Source: a virus. Taken from it: a DNA stretch of 34,699 nt. Within the stretch, counting starts at the first letter, position 1, and the number at the start of each line of letters is the position of its first letter. The stretch is from positions 1 through 34,699 of IMG/VR virus record IMGVR_UViG_3300025141_000368; one strand, given 5' to 3'. Made by a program: the position numbers and the translations under genes. This document shows positions 17,076 to 25,250 of this stretch, piece after piece. The notes beneath the pieces are model-generated. The model was not told where the DNA came from, searched no databases, and saw nothing but the letters and a program-made list of their open reading frames with translations.

Positions 17076-19691
17076 ATGGGATTATGTAATCCAACCAATA
17101 AGGATAAAGAAGGACGTATGGACGCTATGAGCGAAATGTATGACTATTGGATTGGTAAGAAGAATATAGTGGATAGATTTGGTGGAAGGAAAGATTATGA
17201 TGCCAAATCTTCTGTCGATAATCTTAAATGGCTTATAGAACAGCGTTTAGAAAAGCCTTGGGATGCTGATAGCCCTCTAACTGAAGGAGATTATAGGCGT
17301 ATTAAGGTAGAAATTGATTCTTTTGACAATGCTTTAGGTGGAAAATTCAGCAATTTAGCCTTTATAGTACCTGAAGGTATATCTAAGCAGGATCCTACTT
17401 CAAGGAAATTCTACCTACAATTAAATGATATTCTTAATTATGAACGTGTTCAGATTAACAAAGTTCTCACATCTAATGGCTTTATTGCTAATCATATGCT
17501 TGATGCGTATATATCTATACATGGTGGTAAGAAAGATTTAGCTACTAAAGAGCTTAGGGAGCTGAGAAAAGAAATGGCTGATGCAGATCCCAATGAGCAT
17601 GTACAAGCTGAGTTTGTTGGTAAAATAGAAAGTTTTGTTGCTAGTGATAAAGGACAAACTATCAGAGAGTTTATTGAACTTACTCAGATGGATAACGATA
17701 CTTTCAAGGAAGCACGTAAGCCTAGTTATAGAAATGAAGCTGGAGATCTAACAAGTTATAATTCTCATGTATATAAAGCTGTAGAGAAAGCAAGGGCTAA
17801 TTTAGGTGATATGAGTAAGGTTTTTACTAATGGTCTTAGAGGATTACAACAAATTATTGCATTAAAGTACACAAATGGTACAGATATTAAGCAAGCAAGA
17901 GCTGGTAGTAATGAAGCAAGAAGGATGATTGATATTATTGAAGATTCTATTGTAGATATAACAGCTGGTAACGAAAGAGGTGGTTATTTTCCACAGGTAC
18001 AGTTTGAAACTATAATGCAGATCAAGGAAAATTTATCTAAAGCTATGAATGCTAATACTCTTAGCAGGGATTATGCTTTTGCTGACGTGGTAGATAATGT
18101 TATTGCTAAGATTGATATTAATAAAATACCAGCACATGCTCAAAGAACTAATCCATTATTAGACAAGTATTGGGAGAAAGATCCTCTCTTTGTTCTAAAA
18201 GAATATGGAGATCAAGCAGCTCAATTTAATAAGATGATAAGGACTCAGATTACATATCTAGATGCTTTAAAACATCTTCCCAAGTCTGATGTAGAATTTC
18301 AGAATGGATTAAGGAGATTTATTGATGAGGAATACACAGTTTTCACACAGGGTGCTTCTGGACGTCCTGATTGGGCAAATGGAGCAGTCACTGTTCTTAA
18401 CTCTTTGGCTACAGCAAGAACGATGGGACTTAATATCACAGGAGCTGTTAAGAATGCAGCTAGTGCAGTCCATTTTTATAGCAGAGTAGGTATAGGGGCT
18501 TTAAATGCTACTCGTAAAGCTATGTCTCATGATAGAGAGTTTCAAGAAATAATAAAGAGAGCTGAAGAAGAAGCTGGATTCTTATTCACAGATGTGGCAA
18601 AGGAGCTATATACTGAAGGGCTTATTACTAAGAAAGATTTACAATCTGGTAAGGTAGACTTTGATCCTCTTACTGGTAAGATTGTTATAGATGGCACTCC
18701 AGTTAGGGATGCTTTAAAGAAAGGAATGAATTGGACATTAGATAAGGGTCTGTTTTTCCATAGACTTACAGAAAATAGTCAGCGTAAGTGGATGTTTAGA
18801 ACTGCATTCCACAGAAAGTATACCAAACTTGTAAATGATGGCTATCCTCCAGATAAAGCAAAATCATTCTCTCAAGCATATGCTTTAAAGATGGTTAATA
18901 GCTGGGCATACGAATATGCAGCTCATGCTAAATCAAAGATTGTACGTGGTGAGTGGAGAACTATTGAAGAAATTCAAGATGGAAAGATAATGAAAAAAGG
19001 TTCAGGTGTTGCTGGTGCGGGATCTGAAGTAGCTTTCCACTTACTACATTATCCTATGTCTTTATTTGAAACACATTATGATGCTTTAAAGGGTATACAT
19101 AAATCCATACTTGCAAAACAGGGATTAGAATCAGAAGAAATACAGTATGCCATGAGATATGCAGGTGTATCACTTGGAGTAGCTTTAGCATCAGCCTTAA
19201 CTAATACAGACTTTACTAATATTATTGAAAATGAAAGTATAGAGCGTGTACAGCGTGTTATGGATGATCTTACTCAATTTGATAACCCAGATAAAGGTAC
19301 ATTTGGACTTATGTCTGAGTTTACTGGCCCTACTCTCGGAACATTAAAGCATTTAGCCGTAGCTAATGAGATTATAGATATAGATCACAGTGATTTAAAT
19401 AAGATTTTGTTTGGAAATGTAGACTTTGCAGACGATAGTGATAAACTATCTACTATGTATGCTGCCTATCAATGGTCTACTGCATGGGGTGTAACTAAGA
19501 ATAAGCTTTATCCCTCTCTCAAAGCTGGTAGAGGTAGAGATCTTATTACTCATTGGTTAAAACTTTATCCTAATCAATATACTAAAGCTGCAAATCAATT
19601 TATCTTTCAAAGAACTCCTAAGAAACAGAAAAGGAAGAAACAAACTAATGTTGATAGAGCATTAGCAGTTCTTGAAAGTATGCGTAGGTAA
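17076..19691 (+). CDS. Large internal virion protein, 871 aa
   Basis: Starts at ATG after CCTAAAGGAGTTTAA. The protein is mostly helical and charged, with Gly/Ala-rich moderately hydrophobic segments near residues 450-485 (TARTMGLNITGAVKNAASAV) and 705-715 (YAGVSLGVALASAL), which could interact with membrane. The C-terminus is very basic (TPKKQKRKKQT). Its position last in the late operon, behind the giant protein, fits an ejected or core protein working with it. No lysozyme or transglycosylase motif was found. It is not a family I can name. Confidence 0.55.
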   Translation: MGLCNPTNKDKEGRMDAMSEMYDYWIGKKNIVDRFGGRKDYDAKSSVDNLKWLIEQRLEKPWDADSPLTEGDYRRIKVEIDSFDNALGGKFSNLAFIVPEGISKQDPTSRKFYLQLNDILNYERVQINKVLTSNGFIANHMLDAYISIHGGKKDLATKELRELRKEMADADPNEHVQAEFVGKIESFVASDKGQTIREFIELTQMDNDTFKEARKPSYRNEAGDLTSYNSHVYKAVEKARANLGDMSKVFTNGLRGLQQIIALKYTNGTDIKQARAGSNEARRMIDIIEDSIVDITAGNERGGYFPQVQFETIMQIKENLSKAMNANTLSRDYAFADVVDNVIAKIDINKIPAHAQRTNPLLDKYWEKDPLFVLKEYGDQAAQFNKMIRTQITYLDALKHLPKSDVEFQNGLRRFIDEEYTVFTQGASGRPDWANGAVTVLNSLATARTMGLNITGAVKNAASAVHFYSRVGIGALNATRKAMSHDREFQEIIKRAEEEAGFLFTDVAKELYTEGLITKKDLQSGKVDFDPLTGKIVIDGTPVRDALKKGMNWTLDKGLFFHRLTENSQRKWMFRTAFHRKYTKLVNDGYPPDKAKSFSQAYALKMVNSWAYEYAAHAKSKIVRGEWRTIEEIQDGKIMKKGSGVAGAGSEVAFHLLHYPMSLFETHYDALKGIHKSILAKQGLESEEIQYAMRYAGVSLGVALASALTNTDFTNIIENESIERVQRVMDDLTQFDNPDKGTFGLMSEFTGPTLGTLKHLAVANEIIDIDHSDLNKILFGNVDFADDSDKLSTMYAAYQWSTAWGVTKNKLYPSLKAGRGRDLITHWLKLYPNQYTKAANQFIFQRTPKKQKRKKQTNVDRALAVLESMRR

Positions 19692-19722
19692 CATGGAGAT
19701 GTTATGCTACCTACGCTTCTCC
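19682..19722 (+). terminator. Hairpin at the convergence of the two gene blocks
   Basis: GCGTAGGTA (19682-19690, containing the stop codon region) pairs exactly with TACCTACGC (19708-19716). An inner ACAT/ATGT pair leaves a five-base bulge. A pyrimidine run, TTCTCCTCTTTTCT, follows on the plus strand. It lies between the last plus-strand and last minus-strand genes, where transcription must end. The T-run is interrupted, so strength is uncertain. Confidence 0.65.
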
Positions 19723-19728
19723 TCTTTT

Positions 19729-19908
19729 CTAGCCGTTAAATAAGCTTCGATTACGACCTAATCCAAACATTATTTGTAAAGGCCATATTGTAAGGCTTAA
19801 CTCAGCATCTTCGTTAAAGAAATGTAACTCAATACCAACAGGATATATGTAGATGTTTAAATAATCTTTATGTAGACTACATCCAACATATTTGTTCCCA
19901 AATTCCAT
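19729..19908 (-). CDS. Hypothetical protein, 59 aa, last gene of the early block
   Basis: I chose the ATG at 19908 because GGAGGACAGGTA precedes it; an upstream in-frame start would lack this. The product alternates hydrophobic and polar residues (YLNIYIYPVGIELHFF), suggesting a small beta protein. It starts in the stop of the Hjc-like gene (TAATG). Function unknown. Confidence 0.6.
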   Translation of the reverse strand: MEFGNKYVGCSLHKDYLNIYIYPVGIELHFFNEDAELSLTIWPLQIMFGLGRNRSLFNG

Positions 19909-20231
19909 TACCTGTCCTCCGGCATTGAACAAATGAATCTTTCCTCTAACCAATCATCGAATCTCATAATAATAAGAGTCTCACCTCTATCTTGTTTGCA
20001 TACAACTGCATCTACATGTTCAGTAGGTACGAGAAATGATGCTAATTTCTTCCTACATTTTGCTTGGATTTTAAAATCGTCTCCCATTAGGACATCAACC
20101 TCTTCATGCATACCTAAGGCAGCACCATTACTACCCCATGCACGCTTACATCTGTTGAATCCTGAACTCAGAACTGTATTAACTATTTCTCTCTCAAACC
20201 GGTTGCCCTTTGCTTTGCTTGGACTTGGCAT
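19908..20231 (-). CDS. Hjc-like Holliday junction resolvase / PD-(D/E)XK nuclease
   Basis: 107 residues. The layout KAKGNRFEREIV, then GSNGAALGMHEEVDVLMG, then IQAKCRK matches the archaeal Hjc-type resolvase core: Glu13, Asp46 and the (E)xK strand at 56-58. The usual Glu of ExK is Gln56 here, with Lys58 kept. Such enzymes cut four-way junctions during recombination and packaging, which fits the ERF and SSB-like genes in this block. Activity is uncertain given the substitution. Ribosome binding site GAAAGGAGTTAAATA. Confidence 0.75.
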   Translation of the reverse strand: MPSPSKAKGNRFEREIVNTVLSSGFNRCKRAWGSNGAALGMHEEVDVLMGDDFKIQAKCRKKLASFLVPTEHVDAVVCKQDRGETLIIMRFDDWLEERFICSMPEDR

Positions 20232-20490
20232 TATTTAACTCCTTTCTTATTTTGGCGGTGAATCGTTTCATTGCAGCATCAGCTTCTTTATTTACATTAT
20301 TAAATCTTTCTGTACGTAAATCATCTACAGTAAGTGGCTTTACTATTCTGTCATTTAATTCTGATGCAGTTTCTTTTAATTGAATTTCTAATCGGTCTAT
20401 GGTATCTAATAATTCATTATTTTGTTTAGTTAAAGTATCAATCTTTTCTAAAGCTATTTCAAAGTTGAATTTTAATGAATCACCTTCCAT
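20194..20490 (-). CDS. Coiled-coil protein, 98 aa
   Basis: Residues about 8-48 show heptad spacing (ALEKIDTLTKQNNELLDTID), a strong coiled coil, followed by a basic tail (KIRKELNNAKSKQSKG). It overlaps the resolvase start by 38 bases and begins in the previous gene's stop. It may be a small DNA-binding or oligomerisation factor; no family recognised. Confidence 0.6.
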   Translation of the reverse strand: MEGDSLKFNFEIALEKIDTLTKQNNELLDTIDRLEIQLKETASELNDRIVKPLTVDDLRTERFNNVNKEADAAMKRFTAKIRKELNNAKSKQSKGQPV

Positions 20491-20672
20491 TATAGACCCA
20501 TTCTTCCTGTAACTTTATTCACTTGTAATCTCATTGATTCCAAGCTAAGTTCAAGTTCATTTACCCTGTTAGTTAGCTTTACTAGTTCATTCCCAATAAA
20601 ATCAGTATCAGATTTCTTAGTTTTTTTAGGATATGGTGTCTTAATTTCCATTACTTCTGCTTTTTTAGCCAT
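20490..20672 (-). CDS. Coiled-coil protein, 60 aa
   Basis: Starts at ATG after AAAGGACAGAGCG. A basic N-terminus (KTPYPKKTKKS) is followed by a leucine heptad helix (LVKLTNRVNELELSLESMRL). Overlaps the upstream zinc-binding gene by 22 bases and the next gene by one. Could partner with the adjacent coiled-coil protein. Function unknown. Confidence 0.55.
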   Translation of the reverse strand: MAKKAEVMEIKTPYPKKTKKSDTDFIGNELVKLTNRVNELELSLESMRLQVNKVTGRMGL

Positions 20673-20881
20673 CGCTCTGTCCTTTCATTTATGATATCTT
20701 TTAGTTTCTTACGTTTTCCGTGCTCTCTTATAGCACATTTCTTGCAAATCCTTTGTTCTTTATAAGGATGTTCTGGTGGAATAGCAAAGTTACCCCAGAT
20801 ATATACATTCTGTGTTTTAGTGGTGCGGCACATAAAGCATGTGAAATGTGATCTAGATAACTTTGCATTTATTCCATACAT
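20651..20881 (-). CDS. Small zinc-binding protein, 76 aa
   Basis: Two CxxC pairs (CFMC and CKKC, about 30 residues apart) suggest one zinc site, and the tail is basic (KRKKLKDIINERTERWLKKQ), so nucleic-acid binding is likely. A GTG at 20914 would add 11 residues, but that stretch lies in the inverted repeat GGTGCT/AGCACC (20889-20915), so I prefer the ATG at 20881. Neither start has a clear ribosome binding site. The structured region upstream may control it. Confidence 0.55.
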   Translation of the reverse strand: MYGINAKLSRSHFTCFMCRTTKTQNVYIWGNFAIPPEHPYKEQRICKKCAIREHGKRKKLKDIINERTERWLKKQK

Positions 20882-20888
20882 AATATTT

Positions 20889-21246
20889 GGTGCTAATTGG
20901 TTAGAGGAAAGCACCAGAACCTACTTTTGCAATGCCTGTCCGCCACGTATGACAGGTTTCACGCTATGGTACCAATCGTATAGTAGTCTTAATTACTCTC
21001 ACCTAGTCATTTTAGGATTTCTCCCTCATACTGTCTGTATTTTGAATAATTTTACTACGTATGGCTGTTATTCCATAGAGGGCTGATATCATTGCAAATC
21101 AATGTAAACATTAGCCCCTCATCCCGCAATCAGGATGTTAACCGTGTGTGTTTATAGTCTAACATATGATAGGACGCTAGCTTTATTACAGCAATAACCT
21201 ATCAGGGATGCCCAGCATTTTCACGAGGTAACAATTGCCCTACCTC
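20889..21246 (-). ncRNA. Candidate structured RNA locus A (ORF-free, hairpin-rich)
   Basis: Between 20882 and 21266 no credible gene exists on either strand. Exact stems, in plus coordinates: GGTGCT 20889-20894/AGCACC 20910-20915; CCTGTC 20935-20940/GACAGG 20951-20956; TATGG 21060-21064/CCATA 21073-21077; GAGGGCT 21078-21084 with AGCCCCTC 21113-21120 (one bulge), holding CATTG/CAATG 21090-21104; CATCC 21120-21124/GGATG 21133-21137; TGATAGG 21167-21173/CCTATCA 21198-21204, holding TTATT/AATAA 21183-21197 and a nine-base bulge; GAGGTA 21225-21230/TACCTC 21241-21246. One counted line is about 42% G+C against about 32% in the next gene. It is either an independent RNA or a long leader of the zinc-binding gene. 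Confidence 0.55.
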
Positions 21247-21266
21247 ATTCATCGGTGTGTTTACAA

Positions 21267-21590
21267 TTATCTTCCCCACTGTTTACGTTGAACTATTAAA
21301 GCCATAACAGCATAGTTTGCTATATCTATAAATGTATCTTCCAAACTTTCATTGTTTGGTATTTTATTATTTAGTGTTAGATTAAGCAATCTTTGTACTT
21401 TATCGTTCATTCGCACAGAAAGGCCTATTAAAGAGCGTTTCACCTTGTCATCAGTGTCAACTACCTCTGAACCCATTCCCACGTTTGTAGGGCCATAATC
21501 AGCCTGTTTACGCAAGAAAAGCTCAAACATCTCTGATTGTATATCTTCAAATTCTTTACATGTATTGGGATAATTATCAACTATTTCCAT
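21267..21590 (-). CDS. DUF1599 / nucleotide-modification-associated (Nmad1-like) protein
   Basis: 107 residues with the layout of this phage family: IQSEMFELFLRKQADYGPTN, then a Gly-rich turn, then VRMNDKVQRLLNL and ESLEDTFIDIANYAVMAL. Family members occur in phages with modified or specially managed nucleotides; the reaction is not established. Start overlaps the end of the nuclease-like gene, with GAGGGTAACA upstream. Gene order puts it in the replication block, suggesting a role in the dNTP pool or DNA modification. Confidence 0.75.
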   Translation of the reverse strand: MEIVDNYPNTCKEFEDIQSEMFELFLRKQADYGPTNVGMGSEVVDTDDKVKRSLIGLSVRMNDKVQRLLNLTLNNKIPNNESLEDTFIDIANYAVMALIVQRKQWGR

Positions 21591-21996
21591 TGTTACCCTC
21601 TATGTTAAAGATATGCCATACTTCAATAGGAACATCATAAAAATATTCCCCTTTAGGAACAGATTTATTGGGAACTTCTATCAAATTACATTGTTTAATT
21701 ACTTCTGAAGTACAAAACATTATTTTATTAAAATCCCTATTAACAACTGCATATACTATACTATGTTTTAAGAATTTTTCCTTTCTTGCTGGTATATGTA
21801 CAGTTTTAAAGGGAAAGTTATCTATCCATATTTCACGTCTTTCAACTTCATAACGAGGGACAATAATATCTATACCATACTTATCAGGATTTTCAGTAGC
21901 ATCCACTCCTTTTGATTTAAGGAAATTAATTACTAAATCTTTTGCAGGTTTATCATTAACAGCATGACTTTCCTTATTAAATTCTTTATATATCAT
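21577..21996 (-). CDS. Possible PD-(D/E)XK-type nuclease-like protein, 139 aa
   Basis: The N-terminal half has a helix (KDLVINFLKSKGVDA), then KYGIDIIVPRYEVERREIW. That resembles the D...ExR/K strand pair of restriction-endonuclease-like folds, followed by PFKTVHIPARKEKFL, a pattern I associate with phage nuclease-like proteins. Good ribosome binding site (AACAAGGAGAAAGAA). Assignment is tentative; a structure or profile search is needed to confirm the fold. Confidence 0.45.
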   Translation of the reverse strand: MIYKEFNKESHAVNDKPAKDLVINFLKSKGVDATENPDKYGIDIIVPRYEVERREIWIDNFPFKTVHIPARKEKFLKHSIVYAVVNRDFNKIMFCTSEVIKQCNLIEVPNKSVPKGEYFYDVPIEVWHIFNIEGNNGNS

Positions 21997-22133
21997 TTCT
22001 TTCTCCTTGTTAAAATTGGGATGTAAGAACGAAGTATCTCCTCAAGAACACGAACCTTTTTCTTTAGTTCTACATTCTCAAGGAGAACACGTTTAAACAT
22101 ATCTTGTAGTGCTTTTAAGCGACTGCCCGACAT
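21993..22133 (-). CDS. Small coiled-coil protein, 46 aa
   Basis: ATG at 22133 lies inside the end of the DUF932 gene, and the stop overlaps the next start (ATGA). The product is one basic leucine-zipper-like helix (MFKRVLLENVELKKKVRVLE). Coding is supported by tight coupling on both sides. Function unknown; probably an oligomerising accessory peptide. Confidence 0.5.
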   Translation of the reverse strand: MSGSRLKALQDMFKRVLLENVELKKKVRVLEEILRSYIPILTRRKK

Positions 22134-22909
22134 AATCCATCTACTATGGCAGCATTCTGTCCATATGTAGTGATAGTAGGATTCTCTTTATGCCAAAGAA
22201 GATCTGTACCAGCATTCAATAAGTTCCAACCACTGTAATCTTCTTTATTAGTATGAGTGAATCTATCTACAATCTGTCCCCAGATACTAACAGGGATCTC
22301 TTGTAAATGACCATGTCTAATATCACCTAATACATCCATAGTAACTTCTAAAGAATTTAGCTTTCTTAAAGCAGCAATTAAATCATCTAATTGATAAGTA
22401 CCACTAACAAGATTGTTAATATTAGTTGTTACTTGTTCCAAACTATCACCCCAATCTTCACTCTTGGGTTCATGTTTGAATCTATATGTATTGAAATGAT
22501 CTTTACTCATCATTCCATTGGTACATATAAGACGATATAGCATCATAGCAAAACCAAATGCTTTACTACCATCATAACTATTCCAGAATTGCATACCTAA
22601 AGCTACGTCATCACCAGCTTTAACTTCACCAGCTACATGCTGAGATTTCATAGAGTATACGAAATTCCTACCATTAAAGAATGTTTTATCATGAACAAAA
22701 TCAATCTTACATTCTTCAGCTACTTGATGAGCAGCATTCTTTACTTCTTCATTAGGTAATAACATATAGTTATGACCTACTACACCAGCTTCTTTCCATT
22801 CAGGCATTTTATCTGTATTACCCGGATGTTGCATTTGAACTGCAAAAGCAGATGATGATATACCATTATAATCTAATGGTACTTTTCTTATTGGTAAATA
22901 AGGGTTCAT
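22115..22909 (-). CDS. DUF932 family phage/plasmid protein
   Basis: 264 residues. The stretch FGFAMMLYRLICTNGMMSKD (about residues 119-138) is the signature LyRLVCTNGM of DUF932 proteins, found on phages, plasmids and integrative elements near recombination genes; biochemical role unknown. Start ATG follows CAAGGAGACCCCAA and overlaps the previous stop (ATGA). Placement next to replication genes is typical. Confidence 0.8.
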   Translation of the reverse strand: MNPYLPIRKVPLDYNGISSSAFAVQMQHPGNTDKMPEWKEAGVVGHNYMLLPNEEVKNAAHQVAEECKIDFVHDKTFFNGRNFVYSMKSQHVAGEVKAGDDVALGMQFWNSYDGSKAFGFAMMLYRLICTNGMMSKDHFNTYRFKHEPKSEDWGDSLEQVTTNINNLVSGTYQLDDLIAALRKLNSLEVTMDVLGDIRHGHLQEIPVSIWGQIVDRFTHTNKEDYSGWNLLNAGTDLLWHKENPTITTYGQNAAIVDGLCRAVA

Positions 22910-23067
22910 TTGGGGTCTCCTTGTATTTTTTGTTTTATTTTGTCTATTTCTTCTTCGATTTTTGAAAGACTTTGATAGATTTCTGTAAATTCTTTACAAG
23001 ATTTCTCTCTAAAAGCATTCATTCCATCTTTCCAGTCTGCTTCTTCTGTTATTCTATCATTACTCAT
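22906..23067 (-). CDS. Small coiled-coil protein, 53 aa
   Basis: Helical, charged product (IYQSLSKIEEEIDKIKQKIQ in the C-terminal half), coupled by ATGA overlaps to both neighbours. AAAAGGATCAA precedes the ATG at 23067. Unknown function. Confidence 0.6.
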   Translation of the reverse strand: MSNDRITEEADWKDGMNAFREKSCKEFTEIYQSLSKIEEEIDKIKQKIQGDPK

Positions 23068-23246
23068 TTGATCCTTTTTCTAAATATAGCTTTAGCTCCT
23101 TCTGAATTAGTTCTGATAGTGGTAATCTTACCAGTAAGTTTGGCAATATGTTCTTTTTCAATCATAAGCCATTCATTTACAGTTATATAAGTTCCTCTAT
23201 AATAAGTTTCATCTTCAGGATTTAGCCATTTTGTTATCTGTATCAT
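23064..23246 (-). CDS. Hypothetical protein, 60 aa
   Basis: Begins directly after the primase-helicase stop (ATAGGATG) and ends in an ATGA overlap. It mixes aromatic and charged residues (WLNPEDETYYRGTYITVNEW) with a basic C-terminus (AIFRKRIK). Operon position suggests a replication accessory. No family recognised. Confidence 0.6.
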   Translation of the reverse strand: MIQITKWLNPEDETYYRGTYITVNEWLMIEKEHIAKLTGKITTIRTNSEGAKAIFRKRIK

Positions 23247-24982
23247 CCTATTTTCGTACCATCAACAATCAATTCAAGATTGAGAGTTTCCCTTTCTCTA
23301 TTGGCTGTACATATAACCTTTAATGATTTTATGAGATTGTTCTCGTCTTTATATGGTGTTAATGATAAGACCTTATTGGCATTATAACCGATACGAAATG
23401 ATCCTTTAGCTGAAGTTATATCCATACCTTCATGAAAAGCTTGCTTAGTTATTTCAGATACTGCAAATACTACTACATTATTCTGAATCGCAACCTCCAT
23501 TAAAGCTTGGGATACTTCTTCAACCTTCATATTATTATCATGCTTTTGAGATTTAAACAAACCCATATGATCTACCACTATTATTTCAGGTTTATATGGT
23601 AACATCATAATCCGTTTATTGAGTTCATGAGAATAACAGCTATTATAATCTATCGTAAGCCAATCAAAGTTCTGAGAAATTCCATTAGCATACTGCGTAT
23701 AATGAGCTTTAAGTTCATCTTCATTCCAACCCTTTTCCATCATAACAAAACGCATCCACATCTGACGTGGTGACATTTCCATTTCAATAAAATAAGTTGG
23801 ACGTTTAAGTTTATGTATCCAACTCTGTAAGAGCATGGTTTTCATAGACTTAGGTGGTGCTTGAAGGATTACAACTTCACCCGGATATATAGGAAAATCT
23901 TGATCATATAGTTTACCTATATTTATAGGATCTAAATCTCTTGTGAAAAACTCAACAAGCTCTTTCTCCATAGCTTTAGCATCCATCATATGTTGAGACT
24001 TCTTAGCTTTATAGAGCCTACATGTAGATTGACAATGATTATCCATATGAACATCAGTACAGCCATAATTATAACCATTACCTTTATGTCCTTCATAACA
24101 ATCAGTAACTATCTTATCCATTTCTCCTTTATTGAATGAATGCATAGCAGTATCTAAATCAACACGTTTTCTCCAATCTTCCATAACAAGTCTAACTACA
24201 TGTTCTGGATATCTCCATCTTAGGAATCCTGCTACACGTAAAGCTATTTGATGTCTTGATCCTTGACCAGCACCAGCCATCATTGTCTGAATACATGGAT
24301 ACCATACAGGATCTGGAGTTCTACCAAGTGTAACAGTTTCAAATGTTTTATCACTTGCTATAGTTTTACGTTTTAATACATCAAATATAGGTTCACATTC
24401 TAATGTTTGCCAAGCATAAGTATTTCTCTTGCCTTTAGCTATATCTTGTATTTCTGTTATAGGTTTATGTAATTCAGCTTGTAACAGAGGTACTTTCCAT
24501 AGCTTTGATTTACTATTAAGAGTATTAACTACCCTTATAAGTCTGGTTTTATCAGATACAGATACATCTGCATACTCATAAATACCTTTAGCTGTCATCT
24601 CATCTTTTACCATTAGGTGTAGATTTGGTGCAGGTTTCCATCTAAATGCTGATCCGGGTATACCTAAATGAAATCCTGTTCCAGAAAAATAAGCTTGATA
24701 TGGAACACATAAATCATCTAGAAGAATACCTAAACCAATTGTTTTTTGTCGAGCATTATCAGGATTTGTACCGTCAACATCAAGAATAAACTCATCAGGC
24801 ATATATAGCATTCCATCATATGATGCAAGAGTTCCTTTCTGTTTTACATAATCAATTACATGATTATCATAATCCCATAGGGACATGAAAGTATCTTGTG
24901 CCATACCTGCCCATTTCTCAATGTCATGTACATCTCCAAAATGATGTCGATTTGCTAATCCAAAAGCAAATTCTTTAATCAT
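23243..24982 (-). CDS. Primase-helicase fusion (AEP-type primase plus RecA/DnaB-like helicase)
   Basis: 579 residues. The N-terminal half has archaeo-eukaryotic primase motifs: FILDVDG (DVD 68-70), SGTGFHLGI (100-108) and a later SDKTRLIRV (143-151). Residues about 225-325 form a helical linker ending in a Cys cluster (C308, C317, C321, with C295 nearby), probably a zinc or Fe-S site. The C-terminal RecA-like domain has Walker A APPKSMKT (375-382) and Walker B IIVVDH (467-472). Walker A keeps Lys-Thr but both glycines are replaced (Ala375, Met380). The protein should unwind DNA and prime replication. Start follows ACAAAGGAGAAAA. Confidence 0.85.
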   Translation of the reverse strand: MIKEFAFGLANRHHFGDVHDIEKWAGMAQDTFMSLWDYDNHVIDYVKQKGTLASYDGMLYMPDEFILDVDGTNPDNARQKTIGLGILLDDLCVPYQAYFSGTGFHLGIPGSAFRWKPAPNLHLMVKDEMTAKGIYEYADVSVSDKTRLIRVVNTLNSKSKLWKVPLLQAELHKPITEIQDIAKGKRNTYAWQTLECEPIFDVLKRKTIASDKTFETVTLGRTPDPVWYPCIQTMMAGAGQGSRHQIALRVAGFLRWRYPEHVVRLVMEDWRKRVDLDTAMHSFNKGEMDKIVTDCYEGHKGNGYNYGCTDVHMDNHCQSTCRLYKAKKSQHMMDAKAMEKELVEFFTRDLDPINIGKLYDQDFPIYPGEVVILQAPPKSMKTMLLQSWIHKLKRPTYFIEMEMSPRQMWMRFVMMEKGWNEDELKAHYTQYANGISQNFDWLTIDYNSCYSHELNKRIMMLPYKPEIIVVDHMGLFKSQKHDNNMKVEEVSQALMEVAIQNNVVVFAVSEITKQAFHEGMDITSAKGSFRIGYNANKVLSLTPYKDENNLIKSLKVICTANRERETLNLELIVDGTKIG

Positions 24983-25250
24983 TTTTCTCCTTTGTTTCGA
25001 GTTTAAAAGTGCCTATTTCATAAGATTCAAACACACTTCGCAACATATTATACAAGCATTTTAATTGTCTTATATCCATTTCTTCAGCAAGACAATTTTC
25101 CATAATACCATCTACTTTATATTTAAGATTTACAAAACATGTTTTTCCTAGATATATATTAAAATCTAGAGATTTTGGACTATCTGTTGGATATTTCCCA
25201 TCCCATTTAGGAGTTAAATCCCAACTATATGATAAACAATTTACACTCAT
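24975..25250 (-). CDS. Hypothetical protein, 91 aa
   Basis: I chose the ATG at 25250, preceded by AAAGGAGAAAGA, over an in-frame start 33 bases upstream. The first half looks like a beta sheet (SLDFNIYLGKTCFVNLKYKV) and the second like helices (DIRQLKCLYNMLRSVFESYE). It overlaps the primase-helicase start by a few bases. Unknown function, probably expressed with replication genes. Confidence 0.65.
   Translation of the reverse strand: MSVNCLSYSWDLTPKWDGKYPTDSPKSLDFNIYLGKTCFVNLKYKVDGIMENCLAEEMDIRQLKCLYNMLRSVFESYEIGTFKLETKEKND

Noticed and set aside
19692-19728. Phage integration (att) site at the convergence hairpin
   Set aside because: No integrase gene in the window and no duplicated core; the hairpin is explained by transcription ending.
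19933-20238. Plus-strand ORF of 101 aa over the resolvase
   Set aside because: Antisense to the Hjc-like gene, whose motifs are clear; no plus-strand ribosome binding site.
20882-21266. CRISPR array in the hairpin-rich regions
   Set aside because: The inverted repeats differ from each other, and there are no regularly spaced identical direct repeats.
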